Assembly (NCBI GenBank): GCA_032173965.1
Contig: JAVUNC010000005.1
Location: 1,550,001 to 1,614,000, forward strand
Length of the DNA: 64,000 nt
Direction: 5' to 3'
Source: Sitta carolinensis
Taxonomy: Eukaryota; Chordata; Aves; Passeriformes; Sittidae
In this document: positions 47,975 through 60,157 of the stretch, piece after piece
Numbering within the stretch: position 1 is the stretch's first letter
How the letters are laid out: every line of letters starts with the position of its first letter
Notes under the pieces: model-generated
What the model was told of the DNA's origin: nothing
The model's input: only the letters and a program-made list of their open reading frames with translations
Databases searched by the model: none
Position numbers and translations under genes: made by a program

Positions 47975-48106
47975 ATCCGTGTGGATGGCACCACCAAGAA
48001 CACGCTGGAGTACGAGATCGTGCAGGTGGTGGACACTGGCCCCATCCTCCGGGACATGGCCTTCTCCGTGGACCACGAGCACCTCTACATCATGTCTGAG
48101 AAGCAG
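47975..48106 (+). CDS. PLXNA4: Plexin-A4-like sema-domain exon (internal, 44 codons)
   Basis: An internal exon of a type-A plexin, the transmembrane receptor subunit that binds class 3/6 semaphorins, usually with neuropilins, and signals to the axonal cytoskeleton through a cytoplasmic GAP domain. The translation starts IRVDGTT and carries the plexin-A signature VVDTGPILRDMAFS, then DHEHLYIMSEKQ. In family knowledge this is the last blade of the sema beta-propeller, just before the VTRVPVESC-like start of the PSI domain. From recalled paralogue sequences, the QVVDxGPxLRDMAFSxDHExLYIMSExQ pattern fits PLXNA4 better than PLXNA1, A2 or A3; the paralogue choice is less certain than the family. 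The exon is exactly 132 bp, phase 0 at both ends, with consensus splice sites. All but four codons (CGT, GAT, ACT, TCT) end in G or C, unlike the introns. The previous exon (rest of the sema domain) and the next (PSI) are not in the window. Confidence 0.88.
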
Positions 48107-48112
48107 GTAAGG
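48104..48112 (+). promoter_or_regulatory. Splice donor of the plexin exon
   Basis: CAG|GTAAGG, a near-perfect U1-complementary donor, directly follows the Lys-Gln end of the conserved MSEKQ motif. This is the exon boundary expected in plexin-A genes. Confidence 0.87.
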
Positions 48113-50735
48113 AGCTCCAGCAGCCCGTGGTGCTTTATGAACCTTTTAGCTCCATCCTGCTGTGATGGACATCAGGGCTGCTCAGGAAGACCACAGTTCC
48201 TACAAGGACACGTTCTGCTGTTGACCTCAGGATTTCTGTGCTCATGGAGCCATGGTTTAGTCTGGTTTCAGGCCTGATGTTTGAGTTTTCTAATTTCTAG
48301 TTCTTTCCCAAGAAACTGTGATAAACACAATAGAATGTTTTTGTAATAATATCTATGCTATTCATTCCTTCTGGGACGAGGGGTTTCTTCTTGATGTCCC
48401 TCAGGTTTGACCAATGTGAACGAAGAAGTTTGCCTTTCTTTCATCAGTCACATTGGTCTGTGTAAAATGATATAGAAGGGAGAACCATCCCTAATAAACA
48501 GAGTCATTTTTTTAGCCTTCTGAAAAATCACAAGAGTCCCTGTCCTGTGTTACATGAAACAGTGACACCATGGCATTTATATACTTTTGCAATATTGAGG
48601 GGCCAGGGGCACTGAATTCAGGGGGCAGACACCACCCCAGAGTTGTTTTGTCCTGCTGGCTGCAGGATGAAGAGTTGCTGCTGTGTTGTTCTCCATCCCC
48701 ACCCAAACTGTGGCTGCATCTGCCACAGACACAGGAAGGTGTAGCACTGAATGATTTGGCTCCAGCTGGAGTTTTTGGGGAGCCTGGAGCCTCTTTGGGA
48801 CACAGTGGGCAGGAGTGTAGGATGCAGCCTGCCAGGGTGCAGGCCAAGTTTAGTGTGGTGTTCCTGCTGTGTTATCAGCACTATGATTGAAAATGCTGGC
48901 AGCCAGATTCCAGGGCAGGACCAGTTTGGGTGTTCAGCATGGAATCCTGGCTGTTTTCAGTAGAATTCTTGGCCTTGGGAAGTTTGCTGCTTGGGGTGGG
49001 GGTAGGAGGAGCAACTACTTGTACATGAAAAATCCATTGTTTATAATTAATCCTGTGGGTGTGCAGGATTACTTGAGCTATCATACCTGGCTGATTCACA
49101 GATGCTCATGAGGAGCTTTAAATCCACAAAAAGAATGGGAGCAAAGAGGGATTGTGTCAGGGTGATGGCAGCTGCCCTTTCAGTGGAGGCCACCAGTCTG
49201 AGTGGGGCATGTTCACCCATACATGCTCAATGATTTATTATACAAGCATCACTGGTTATTTTTTAATCTACAAGTGTCATTTTTTCTTCCTGCACCACTT
49301 AAAATAAAGTGGTTTATGATGTCTCCAACCATTTCCTTCTGCTGTGCATATTTACACCTAAAATCTGGTGTGGGGAGGGGAGCAACTCTGTAAATTCCTC
49401 CTGATTAAAGAGGCTGAGAGATACTATAACTCAGAAGAGAGGACAGGATGGCAGAGCTGGGATTCCTTCTCATCTGCTCTGTGCTGGGCAAGGATGGGAT
49501 TTCACTTCCAGTCCTGAAGTGAAAACAGTCCTGGTCACTTTTTGGGATGGTGAGAAGTTGAAGGCAGGTGATGCCCGAGCTCCTGCAAGACTTTGAGCAT
49601 GACACCACTCCTTTGCCTCATCCTTTTAGTGTCTGGGTCCTTTCTTTTCCCTTCTGCAGAGAATGGGGCTCCTTGAGGGCCAAAGTCCTGGAGCAGAACA
49701 ATGAATGCACTTATCTTCTGAAAACTGTTCTCAGGTTTGCTCAGTGTCCTTTTTGTGCAGGCCCATTTGAGGTCACCTCAGACACCACTGGTGCCTTTGC
49801 ACAGCCCTTCAGATTTAAGAGACTCCCCAGGGCTGTATCAAACCTCTGGGGGAAAGGGCAGTGGGACACAACATTCATTCTCTCTCATCCTTAAAACATG
49901 AAATCTGGAACAAGAAGAACAGTTCGTTTTTCCTCCAGAGAGTTCCAAAAACTAATTCTTGCTGGTCCATTGTCTACCTGCACTTCCCTGACCATTACAG
50001 CACGAGCAGATCCATGTTGTGCTTGGCTGTTCCAAAGCACAGGTCAAAGCTGGGGTTTTTAGGACCCCAAGCCCTGTAGGGAGCTCAGGAGCTCTGAGGC
50101 CACTGTGATTTTTCAATCATCTCCTCCCACCCATCTCTGACACCCATGGGTGTCTCTGTGAGAGAGGCTGGTGAAAAAGGCAGGGACTGTTGTTATTTAA
50201 AATCTGATGTGAGCCTGTGAGACACTCAGCACTGCCTCAGCTTTTGCCCAAATCTGATTTTATCTGAGGAGGGTGATGTGAGTGACAGCACTGCCATCTC
50301 AGCAGTGCAGTCACTACCTGTGTGCTCATGATAGAGCACACTTTAATGCTGGAATAAATTAATATTTGTAGAGCCTCAGTGAGTGGGTGCAGGGGTTTGC
50401 CTTTGCTGGAGGCAGGATTATGAACAGGCTGCCCTTGGGGAGCTAATATCCCACCCACTCCAAAAGTCATGTATAGATCTTTTATAAAAGGGTGAGGATC
50501 TGACTTATCAGAGGTTTTCACTGCCCACAGTGGTATTGGGAGATCTGTGCAGATGAGGGGCAGGGGGGTGATGACTTAACCTGACCTTTTCAAAGATAGA
50601 CAGGCACCAGGGCTTGTGCTATCCCTAGGGAAGGAGGAGGATTCTCCTGCCTCTGCCTGCAGGGCTCAGCCCTGTCTGTGCCCTAGAGATAAGAGTGGTT
50701 CTCTCATTACCTGCATGGTTATCAAAAGCTGTTTT
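48113..50735. other. Unique intron; no gene seen
   Basis: First part of the downstream intron. No repeat and no PSI-domain exon. The AATAAA at 48493 is listed separately. Confidence 0.55.
48493..48498 (+). promoter_or_regulatory. Candidate intronic polyadenylation signal
   Basis: AATAAA lies 387 nt into the downstream intron, with U-rich sequence (CATTTTTTTAGCC) shortly after. If the donor at 48107 were skipped, the frame would run 56 more codons to a TGA at 48275-48277, and a transcript could end here. That would give a truncated, sema-only protein. Truncated PLXNA4 isoforms are known in mammals, but this hexamer may be chance. Confidence 0.2.
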
Positions 50736-51165
50736 CATAGAATCATAAAATCATTAAGGTTGGAACCAGCCTCTAAGATCATCAAGTCCAACCTTTGACC
50801 AAATACTCCTGTGCTCACTAAACCATATCATGAAGTGCCACTTCTACTTGTGTTTTGAACACTTCCAGGGGCAGTGACCCCACCACTACCCTGGGCAGCC
50901 TCTTCCAATCCTCAACACTCTTTCACTGAGGAAATTCTCCCTTATATCCAACCTGAGCCTCCCCTGGTGCAGCTTGGGGCTTGGCTCTTGTCCTGTCAGT
51001 GGTTGCCTGGGAGAAGACACAGACCCCACCTCACAACAGCCTCTTTTCAGGGAGTTGTGAAGAGCAATGAGGTCCCCACTGATCCTCCTTTTCTCCAGTC
51101 TGAACAGCTCCAGCTCTCTCAGGACTTGTGCTCCAAACCTTATGGTTTTGCCAGACTTGGCTCCA
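50736..51165 (-). mobile_element. CR1 LINE 3' fragment, inverted (longest, about 430 bp)
   Basis: Starts ATAGAATCATAAAATCATTA, then TCAAGTCCAACCTTTGACCA, GGCAGTGACCCCACCACTAC, GAGGAAATTCTCCCTTATAT, TGTCAGTGGTTGCCTGGGAG, GATCCTCCTTTTCTCCAGTC and TGAACAGCTCCAGCTCTCTC. This follows the complement of the CR1 3' region and is the most complete copy in the window. Confidence 0.88.
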
Positions 51166-51849
51166 CCTCTCACCAGACCCCACAAGAATGGAAGCCCCAG
51201 TGATAAAACCGAATTCTCCAGCTTGTCCCAGTCTTACCACAGCTCTGGACATCCCATCGGGGCACCCTTTAACTTGGAACACCTAAAAAGAGCTGTCACT
51301 GTAAATTTGGACACAAGGAACATCTTCCTCATGCTGCCAAAATAATCCCCTGGCCTTTTTTAAGGTCAACCTCTGCACGGGACTCTTTTCCCCAGTGAAC
51401 CTGGGGGTCCTTGGGTTACACATGAGGGTTTCCCTCTGGAGCTGAACTCCCTGGGCTCCAGGGGAGTGTAACCCAGCTCAGCCTTGTGTTCTGTGGCTGA
51501 AACAAGCCCTCCCTTGCAGCTCCTCTGGACACTGAGAGGTGACAAGCAGCCCTTGCTCGCTCAGTCAGTCGTGCAATGCTCTGAGGAGCAGAATGCAACA
51601 GCTTTTCACCATTATCTAGAAATACATATTTTATATGGACAGTGACTGAAGGAGGGGGAGGAGATTTGTCACTGAAACCCAGAGACAGAGCATACAAAGC
51701 TCCCATCATTTCCCAGAGGTGTGGATATTTGAGTGTGAATGTGTCACAAGTCCCTTATGACAGGACAGGGAAGGGTTGGTGCACTCATGGGATCTGTCAG
51801 GATCACTCAGAGATCATCCCTTTAACTCCAGCCTTCACAAACACTCTGA

Positions 51850-52050
51850 GGAGCTACAGCCACTATCCCAGCTCACTCCAAGCCCCATCCAACCTGCTCT
51901 TGGACTTGCCAGGGTTGGGGCAGCCACAGCTTCTCTGGGCAGCCTGTGCCAGTGCTCATCACCCTCACAGCCAAGAATTTCCTCCCAGTATCCCATTTAA
52001 ACCTGCTCAGATTGTCTGAAGCCATTCTCCCCCTGTCCTGTCACGACATG
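51850..52050 (-). mobile_element. CR1 3' fragment, inverted
   Basis: CTCCAAGCCCCATCCAACCT, GGGCAGCCTGTGCCAGTGCT, CATCACCCTCACAGCCAAGA and CCCCCTGTCCTGTCACGACA match the complement of CR1. The terminal octamers are missing. Confidence 0.78.
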
Positions 52051-52940
52051 CCCTGTAAACAGCTCCTCTCCACATTTCCTATGTCAGTGCACTGGAGGCT
52101 GGGACTGTCTCTTTCTCCTTTTTCTGTTTCTGGTGTGCAGAGGAGCCCTGTGCCTCACATGCTGATCTCAGATGGGAAATGCTGGGGGAACAGGAGGGTC
52201 CCTTCTCTGAATCTTCCCTGCTCCTCATCACACATTCCCGTGCTTCCCTCACCTAACCATCTCTGAATTTCTTTCTCTTCCCAGCTGAGAAACTCCCTGG
52301 AACTCTTGGCAGGGATGGAGATAATTCTTTCACCCCTTTCTCAGTCTCCCTGCCTCTCTCTCTGATCCTTTGCAGCCCTTTCCTCTCATTTCCAGGCTTG
52401 CACTTGCTTTTCTCCACTCCTGCCCTCCTGGCATCCCTGTTTCTTTGCTCTCTGCTCTCCCAGCTGTCTCCACACTGCTGACTGACCACATCTCCTTGTT
52501 TCCTTGCTGCTCAGGTGTTGACACACACACACAGAGCCCACCTCTGCCTGCCAGGAGGTGCAGGGTGCTCATTCCCCTGTCCCACCTTTGGACTAGCATT
52601 TGGAAGGTCACCTCCAAAATAAGCCCCTAAATAGCTCTGCTTCAGCATCCTGGACTCCTGGGTCTCTCCCAGTGTTTTGCAAACCTGATGCAACACATGG
52701 AAGCAACTCCAAGACAGGAATCTCAGCCCTTCCTTTTGATATAGAGGATCAAAGGGAAAAGCTGGGGGATATAACCTTAAAGGCTCAAAATCCAGAAGGT
52801 AAAGGGCAAGAGATGTCAACTTCATATTATTTAAATCTCAAGGTTTTGAGCTTCCTCTTACTTGTGGTTTACTGAAGGTTAGGGAAGACTGTTCTGCAAA
52901 CAGGTTTTGAAAACTTTCTGTTACTTATGAGCAGCTTTAC
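52051..52940. other. Unique intron with a short (CA)n
   Basis: A pyrimidine-rich region with ACACACACACACAG near 52519. The antiparallel open frames at 52253-52825 are compositional. Confidence 0.5.
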
Positions 52941-53080
52941 CCATTCCTGGAAGTGTCCAAGGGCAGGCTGGATGGGGCTTGGAGCAACCTGGGATAGTGG
53001 AAGGTGTCCCTGCCCATGGCAGGGGTGAAATGGGATGATCTTTACTGTCCCTTACAAAACCACCCTGTGATTCTGTGTTT
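52941..53080 (+). mobile_element. CR1 3' fragment
   Basis: CCTGGAAGTGTCCAAGGGCA, GGCTTGGAGCAACCTGGGAT, GGTGTCCCTGCCCATGGCAG and a CCACCCTGTGATTCTGTG end. Confidence 0.85.
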
Positions 53081-53599
53081 GCCTCAAGGAAGGAGATTTG
53101 CTGTCCCTCTCTGTGCAGGCAGGTTTGCTCTGTGGGTCAGCTTCACGCTCCGGTGGAAAGTTGTGCCTTCCCCCTGTAAATTAGCAGAAAGTCACCCAGA
53201 ATCCGTGAATAAATCACAGCTGTGCAGTGCTATCATTCCCTAAAACCATTACAGTGTGTCGGAGGTGAGGCTGGTAGGGTCATGCGTAGCAGAAGCAGAT
53301 GGGTATTTTGGAGGCTCTTTAAAACATTGCCAGCAAAATATCAAATAAATATGTACTTCAACTAAAGCGTGGCAGAAAGCACATTTGGTAAAAATTAAGT
53401 AACTGTACTGCAAATCATGTTGACAGGGTCTTTTTGGCCTTTTTGTGTCTGTTTCTCATTAAGATGGGGAAGGCTCATACCTATTTGTCTCCTGAGATTT
53501 CTTCTTTTCCCCTCTGTGGCTGAGTCACTATCAGCAGCAGAATTATTGTTTGCAAATCAGCTGCCAAAGAGGAGGGGGTGTCTGGCCAGTTTACTTCTG

Positions 53600-53745
53600 G
53601 TTTCATGACCACTGATTAGAATCTTGTCTGCTGCTTATATTATCGTATCAATTAGTTAAAGCAATCATTAATAAATTTGCTTAATTATGGCTTAATTTCT
53701 TCAAATGTGGTCTTTGCACAAGATATCAACAGGCATTAACTCCCT
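53600..53745. promoter_or_regulatory. Candidate conserved non-coding element
   Basis: Very AT-rich with many TAAT/ATTA cores in a row (CAATTAGTTAAAGC, CATTAATAAATTTGCTTAAT, TATGGCTTAATTTC). Typical of enhancer-like conserved elements in neural guidance-gene introns; inference only. Confidence 0.28.
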
Positions 53746-53845
53746 GGTTTGGAGTGGCTGTTTCCAGGGGATTGCCAGTTTCAGGCTGTCCCCAGAAACA
53801 CTGGCTCAAGATCACAAGTTTTAAAAATAACTCAAGAGTTTTTGC

Positions 53846-53868
53846 TTTTTTTTTTTTTTTTTTTTTTT
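53846..53868 (+). repeat. Poly(T) run
   Basis: About 23 consecutive T. Simple-sequence DNA. Confidence 0.88.
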
Positions 53869-54233
53869 CTTTAATTTGCATTTGTTTGTTTGTGAGCCAT
53901 CAGGTTGTGTGCAGACCACATCTTTCATCAATGGGCCAGAACCAGAAAATGCAGAAAGTTCTTGTTTGAAAACAGAAAGCTGAGATTACCCCATACGTGT
54001 GACTTTTTGACCTGGGGATTTAAAAGCAGCAGAGACACACAGAAACTGTGCATTTTGGTGCTGTTGTTGCAGATTTCTGTTATTCTCCTGTCTTGGGGTA
54101 TTGATTTAGAAGGGGCTGTGAAAGATGAGCATGGTACCATCCACTCTTTGGAGGTGGTCAGGTCTTCTGCAGGACTTCATAACTCAGCCTTTGGAAGGGT
54201 ATTGGCAGCATCATCTCTTCTTTGGATTAATTA

Positions 54234-54463
54234 TCAGGCAGTTAGGAAGGAATTCTTGGCTGGGAGGGTGGTGAGGCTCTGGCACAGGTTTGCCCAGAGA
54301 AGCTGTGTCTGCTCCTGGATCCCTGGAAGTGTCCAAGGCCAGGTTGGACAGAGCTTGGAGCAAACTGGGATGGTGCGAGCTGTCCCTGTCATGGCAGGGG
54401 GTGGCACTGGTTGATCTTTAGGATCCCTTCCAACCCAAACCATTCCATGATTCCATAACTGGC
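54234..54463 (+). mobile_element. CR1 LINE 3' fragment
   Basis: GGAATTCTTGGCTGGGAGGG, TGGTGAGGCTCTGGCACAGG, TCCTGGATCCCTGGAAGTGT and ACCATTCCATGATTCCATAA. Well preserved to the 3' octamers. Confidence 0.88.
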
Positions 54464-54824
54464 TGTTCCTAAACCAGACTGACATCCTACATAAGATCCA
54501 CCAGATCTTCTAAGATGCCCAAAACACAGTTGAATTCACTGCCTTTGCAAAAACATGTCACGTTCCTCTCCCTCTAAATCCTCCAAAGAGGAGGACTCCA
54601 AACCACCCATTTCCCTGCCAGCTGTCCTGCTCCTGGGCAGTCCTGCACAAAATTGATAGGGAAGAGCAGTTCCTCGAGTTCACTCCAGCCCTATCAAGCA
54701 ATGAGTGTAATCCCAGTTGGCAGCAGAGGCAACTTTTGTTCTCTTTGATTGTTCTTTGCTGCCCCTAGAACGCTCCTCATTACCCTCAGCAATATCAGAG
54801 GCTGAACTCCGCTCTCCCTCGCAT

Positions 54825-55095
54825 TTGCTTTCACCTAATTAAGGGCCTGTTAAATAAGGTCAGATGCCCTCTGAGAAATGTCTGAATAGATGGAAAATCC
54901 CGCATGGATGCTCAGCTAAGGATGGAAAAGACACTACGTGAGTGCCTGTGTTTCTCAGCCAAGAATGATAAAAGTGATTTGGCCCACTGGCAAAACTGCA
55001 GCGCATTGTGCTGCTGACTCTTTTGAAATAATTCTTTATCAGCAAAAGGCAAATTATTGCAAAAAAGTCATAATTTAGCTTGATTTTAACTCATT
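54825..55095. promoter_or_regulatory. Candidate conserved non-coding element
   Basis: A 270-bp repeat-free block with CACCTAATTAAGGG, GAATGATAAAAGTG, GAAATAATTCTTTATC, AAATTATTGC and GTCATAATTTAGCTTG. It lies about 6.8 kb after the plexin exon. No conservation data were available. Confidence 0.28.
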
Positions 55096-55587
55096 TGCTG
55101 CTTTCACGTGGGTGTTTCGAGGTAAACTGGGATAATTCAGGGAGTAGGGAGTTCCTTAACCTCCTGCTGGGTTGGTTGTGTGCTCCAGAAGGGATGTGAG
55201 TAACAGAGAAAGCTGAGCTGAGCAGGAGAGGAACAGGAACAAGGTCTTGGAGGTGTCCCAAATGCAATGTTCGTGGCAAGGGGAGAAATTCCACTGTCTC
55301 CATCCCATGAGATACATGGGCAGCTGGAATTCCAGCTCTCACTCTCCCTCAGCCCTGGGCTTTTCACACTTGAATTAAGCTCTTTTTGTGCTTGGGGAAG
55401 GCTTTCATAAGCCAGTCAATGCTGTATGGGAGTGCCTCACTTTGCCCTAAAACCAGGACTTTGCAAAGTGCACTGGGAAGGAGGAAAGGCTGCGAGACAG
55501 TCCAGGATTTGGGAGACCTTGAATCATTCCATGCCTTCCTCACAGACTCCTGGCGCTCTCAGACACACAAAGGGATTTTTGGGGTGG

Positions 55588-55657
55588 TCCTGTGCAGGCC
55601 AGGAGTTGGACTTGATGATCCCAACACAGGATATTCTAGGAATTTATGATTCAATGA
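55588..55657 (+). mobile_element. Short CR1 3' end
   Basis: GGAGTTGGACTTGATGATCC, CAACACAGGATATTCTAGGA and ATTTATGATTCAATGA. Same subfamily as the LTR-split copy at 3316-3758. Confidence 0.75.
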
Positions 55658-58600
55658 CATCAGTTGTGGGTAAACCTCTGTAACTCCGTGTGCCCTGAAG
55701 GTACAGAAGATATTTCCAAGATCAGGACCTCTTTTAGAACTCTCTGTAGCACTTGCCACTGCCTATTGAAAACTCAGCTGTCCTCCTGACCTGTGTACAT
55801 GCCCTGCTGAGAGCTGGAAAGCTCTGTTGGTTCTCAAAGTTCAGAGGGACTTTAGCTTTGGCACCATGAGGTGTCCAGTCCGAGCTTTGCTGTGTATCAG
55901 ACAGGGAAATGCTCCTTCAGGGAATAATTTGTAGCCACCCTGTCCTTCAAGTGATGTGAGTTAAAGCTTCCTTGATCCCATCTAGGGGAACCTTGACAAT
56001 CCCAAGCTGTGTGGAGAGGACCAGCAGGGAGCAGTTTGACAGCTGTTCACTGGAGGGAAGGATTTCACACAAAATGCAGGTTGGGATCCCTTTGCTTCGT
56101 GCCTGGCTGTGCTGATCGTGCCAGAGCCATCCCTTCCAGGCCTGCCCCATCCCAGAGAAATTACTTCCCTGGAGCACATTGCATAATCACAGGGTCCAGC
56201 TGTGGGGGAGGATCTGCAGCTGCTGCCGTACTTGGAGTTCATGGATCTTTGTCATGGACAGAGTCTAAACCCTGCCTGCTGGCAGGACGTGAATTCCTGT
56301 AGCTCTGGGTCAGAGCACTGCTGGGGGAGCTCTGCAGCTGATGAGCAGGGGGGCCAGTGACACATCCTTGGTTGTGCCTGTGACAGAGCAGAGCATCAGG
56401 GCTGAGTCTCTGGATCACCCCTGGGCCAGGGTTTGGGTGCACTTAGTCCACATTAACACAATTTATTGCCTGTCACACTAAAAGACCTGTGTTCAGACAC
56501 AGTGGTGGCATATTTGTGCCTGAACTCTCCAGTTGTACCCTGCTCTATGTGTTCAATATTTGAGGGTAGAACCACAGCTTTCCCAGTGCCATCTGTGGAT
56601 CTGCATTTGGCTTGAGCTGCAGCCTGAGCTAATGTCAGCATCCATCTCTCAGCCTGCCAAAAAGCCAGGTCCCCATGCCAGGATACTTCCTCCACAGGCT
56701 GCTCAAAGAGGCAGCACAGGAGCTGGAAGATTCCCAGAGGATTCTGAGGGTGCTGTATTCTCTAGAGGATGGTTTGATTCACTTTTGGGATTCCTTGCTT
56801 TAAGGTGTTCATGTGTGGGACACACCTGAAGGGCTTTGCCTGCTGTCAGGACATGAGGAATGGGATGGGTCATTCAGTCTAATCAGGTCTCCCTCCTCCT
56901 GCACCACGTTTTTAAGTTTGAATTGTTCCCTCTAGTTCGTGGGGTCCTGCTGACAGCTCCCCCCTGCCTTGCACAGGAGACAGAAAACAAGAAAGGCTGG
57001 AGGAAGGAGTGAGCAAAAATGCAAAAAGCGCTTGCAGAGCCATTCCCCGGGTGAGGAGAGGCAGGGACTATCGATCCTGGGCAGAGGGTGAGGCTGGGAA
57101 GCCATGGAGACGTGTCCCCTGGAGTGCAGCACACGGCCTGGGGGTCACCTGGCACTATTGATTGTGGTGCTGCTCCTCTGCCCAGTCAAAGCCAGGCTGC
57201 TCAGCACGGCTGCTGTGCTGCTCTGGGAGAGAGAAGGTGGGTGTGTGGAGTTTAATGCATCCCTCTCATGTTTTAAATGGAAAAAACCCACTCCCCTCTC
57301 CCTGTCAGTCCTGTCAGACTGGTAGGTTGTGTTTTCAGCCAGGAATAGGTCACAGTATTAAGGGCAGCTCGAGGAATTTAGATGGAAATCTGAAAATCAA
57401 CCTCCTCCCTTCCCCCCAGCCCCTGACCCTGTAACAGACCCAGAAGAAGGGGAGAAGAAAGAGGAAACCTAAGAAGTTGGTGATTACATGTGAAGCCTGG
57501 CCGAGCTGTAATCCTGGACTCCATTAAACATCTGTCTGCTGCAATCCCCCTGGCAGCCAGGCCTCCTCCTCTCACAGATCCTGCCTTTGCAGGTCACTCC
57601 CAGGCACAGGCTCACAATCAGCACCCTCTGCTCTGGTGTCCCAGAGCCCAGCCTGGGCACCAGAGTGTCACCCCAGATTTTACAGCCTTCTAATATGTAC
57701 ATATTTGTAAGTACGATTTCCCATAACTTGCAACATAAACAAAGATTGTTTATGCATTCCTTTTTTATAAAAAGACGTTTTTCTGGTTTGACCAGTGGGG
57801 TTGGAGAGGCAGCAACCTCATTCTGCAATCCCTAGTCATTGACCAAAATCTATAAATATCAAAGTCAAAAAACAAACACCCTTCTTTTATGCCCTGACAC
57901 CTGGCTGTGTTAAGTGTCATCTTTTTCTTGTCCTGTGGTGACACCAGAGCTCCTGGGGAGGGGGTTTGGGCAGGACAGAGCCCAGGGCTCAGAGCTACGG
58001 GCACAGCCTCACCTCCTGGGCTGGAGCTTTTCCATCTAACACATCCCTGAGTGCTTTCCCGATCGCTGCCCAGTGCCTGTCTGGGACCATCCTCTTAATT
58101 ATTGCATTTTAAACATTCTCCCCAGGTTGTTTCCCTTGCAGGCTCATGTGTCTCATTACTTTCTTCGAGGCAAGTACTTGTTCTCTTGGGGCGCTTCCTT
58201 GCACCATGAGTGTGCAGCGTGATCATTTTCTAATGCATTTTCTATTTTTCATGTGATATCCCTGAACTCCTTAGCACACTCCATGTTAGTGGATTAATAG
58301 GAAATTCATTGTAAGACCCAGGGAGAAGTTTTTTCAATGCTCCAGAGTTTGCTGTGGCTTCTGCACTCATGGCTTTGAGTCTTTCTTGCTCTAAGGCCCC
58401 TGCTAAATATCTTTCATCACTTTATATTACTTGATACAGTCATTATCATCATATATAGTAGGAACTGGAAAATGAAATCCATTCCAGAACCTGCCCTTGA
58501 AAGGCAAACTGGCTTTTATATTCTTTTCTATTAAAAAAAAAAAACCCTTTTAAAACCATACTGTAATGTTATTTTTTCCCCAATTTTTTTCAGGGTTTGG

Positions 58601-58740
58601 GTTTTCTTCCTAGTTCTTGTGATTTTCCAGTTTGTGATTGGGGACAAGAGTACTCAGCTACCCTGAATATTATTTTCTTGTTTTATTTCCTAACTGGATG
58701 AAGAAGTAATGGGAATCCTAAAGACCTGAAGTATTCTGTC

Positions 58741-58853
58741 TTGCTTTGTTGTTTGTTTTTGTAGTTGGGTTTTTTTTGTTTCTATTTTTTTGGTTTTTTG
58801 GAGGGTCATTTTTGTTTTTTTGTTTTGGGTTTTGGGATTTTTTTTCCCCTTTA
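58741..58853 (+). repeat. T/G-rich low-complexity tract
   Basis: Runs of T broken by G (TTGTTGTTTGTTTTTG, GTTTTGGGTTTTGGGATTTT) make a strand-asymmetric tract of about 110 bp. It is the complement of the type of sequence at 15031-15255. Confidence 0.85.
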
Positions 58854-60157
58854 GAAAGATATTCTGAACCAGCAATCTGAGCACTTGGTCAATAGTCTGC
58901 TGTGTTTTAGTTTGTGGTATAAACTTGGCTTTCACTTGCTGTTGGGAAGATTTAAGGGGACAGAAAAATCCATGCAAAAAAGTCGTGTGGATAAATCAGT
59001 GGTTGTTTGCCTGCCCCTCTGTGGATGTTGCACATAGAAAAGGGAATTCCTCTGCCAAATGTCCCATGTGTCATTGGACAAAGGCCATGTTAAGATTTTT
59101 TTTTTTAATAATGGGATTTTTTGAAATAACAGTCCTTAAACTTTTAGCTTTACTGTCTCATCGCAATTGCAGCATTTCTCACATCATTCCTAGGAATCCT
59201 TTCCTTTAATTCACCTCCTGAATTCACTTCTTTTCCCTAGTCCTGAGCTCCTACATAAATACCTGCTCTCGTGTCCCTCCTCTGAGAGTCTGGATCCACG
59301 GATGCCTTCGTGATGGATTTATAACTCGCAAGGCCCCTTGGATTTCTCGAGGATGAAAGACAGTGTTTGTACAAGATCCCTGCCCTCATGACAGAATTTG
59401 GGGAGCTTTCTCTGGAAGGAACCTTCCAGGCACTTGTGAGTTCACGTGTCAGTGGTTTCTGCCCCTAAGAGCGAAGGTAACCCTGGGTTCCCTCCAAGCC
59501 TCACACCAGGAATGTGTTTTGATGGAGCGTGGACTCCAGGGTGATTCACATAATTAATGTTGGATTCATGGACCTCTGGAAAGGAGGAGATGTTTGCACT
59601 GACCTGGGCTCCATCAGGACAAAGCTTCCTTTATTCCCACAAGTTATAGCCTTGTTTTATTCTGTTTTTTGGTTAAGTGCAATAAAACAGCCAACAGTTC
59701 CTGGCAGTGAAGCAAAAAACTGCCTTCTTCCTCTGCCCCCCAAAACCAGAATAGCTCCCTTCAAATTGATAGGGAATGAACCCAGGCCATTCCTGGACAC
59801 TGGGAGGTTTCCCCCTCCTCTCCAAGAGCATTTTCTCCCCCTGAGACTTCCACCTCAGGCCACCAACTGGCAGCTTGGCCATTCCCTTGACCCACTTGGC
59901 AGTGACTGATTGTGGGGACCTCTTTTGCTGTGGAAAATGTGGAACTGATTGTCTGGGTGACCCCGCTTGACCTGGGGAATTCTGCATTTAACCTGGCTTC
60001 AGACATAATAAACTGGAGTAATTAGCAGAGAAATTCAGTGGTGACACGTCTAATTGATTGGAAATGCCAGTGCCCGACGAGAGCGGAGCGCTGGTGAGGG
60101 CTGGGGTCGTGGGATGCTGTCAGGGAAAGGCAGGGAAGGAATGTGGAGCCTGCTGGA

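Noticed and set aside
50874..51203. 109-codon plus frame and 99-codon minus frame
   Set aside because: They lie within an inverted CR1 3' fragment. This part of CR1 is the 3' terminal region and does not encode a working reverse transcriptase.
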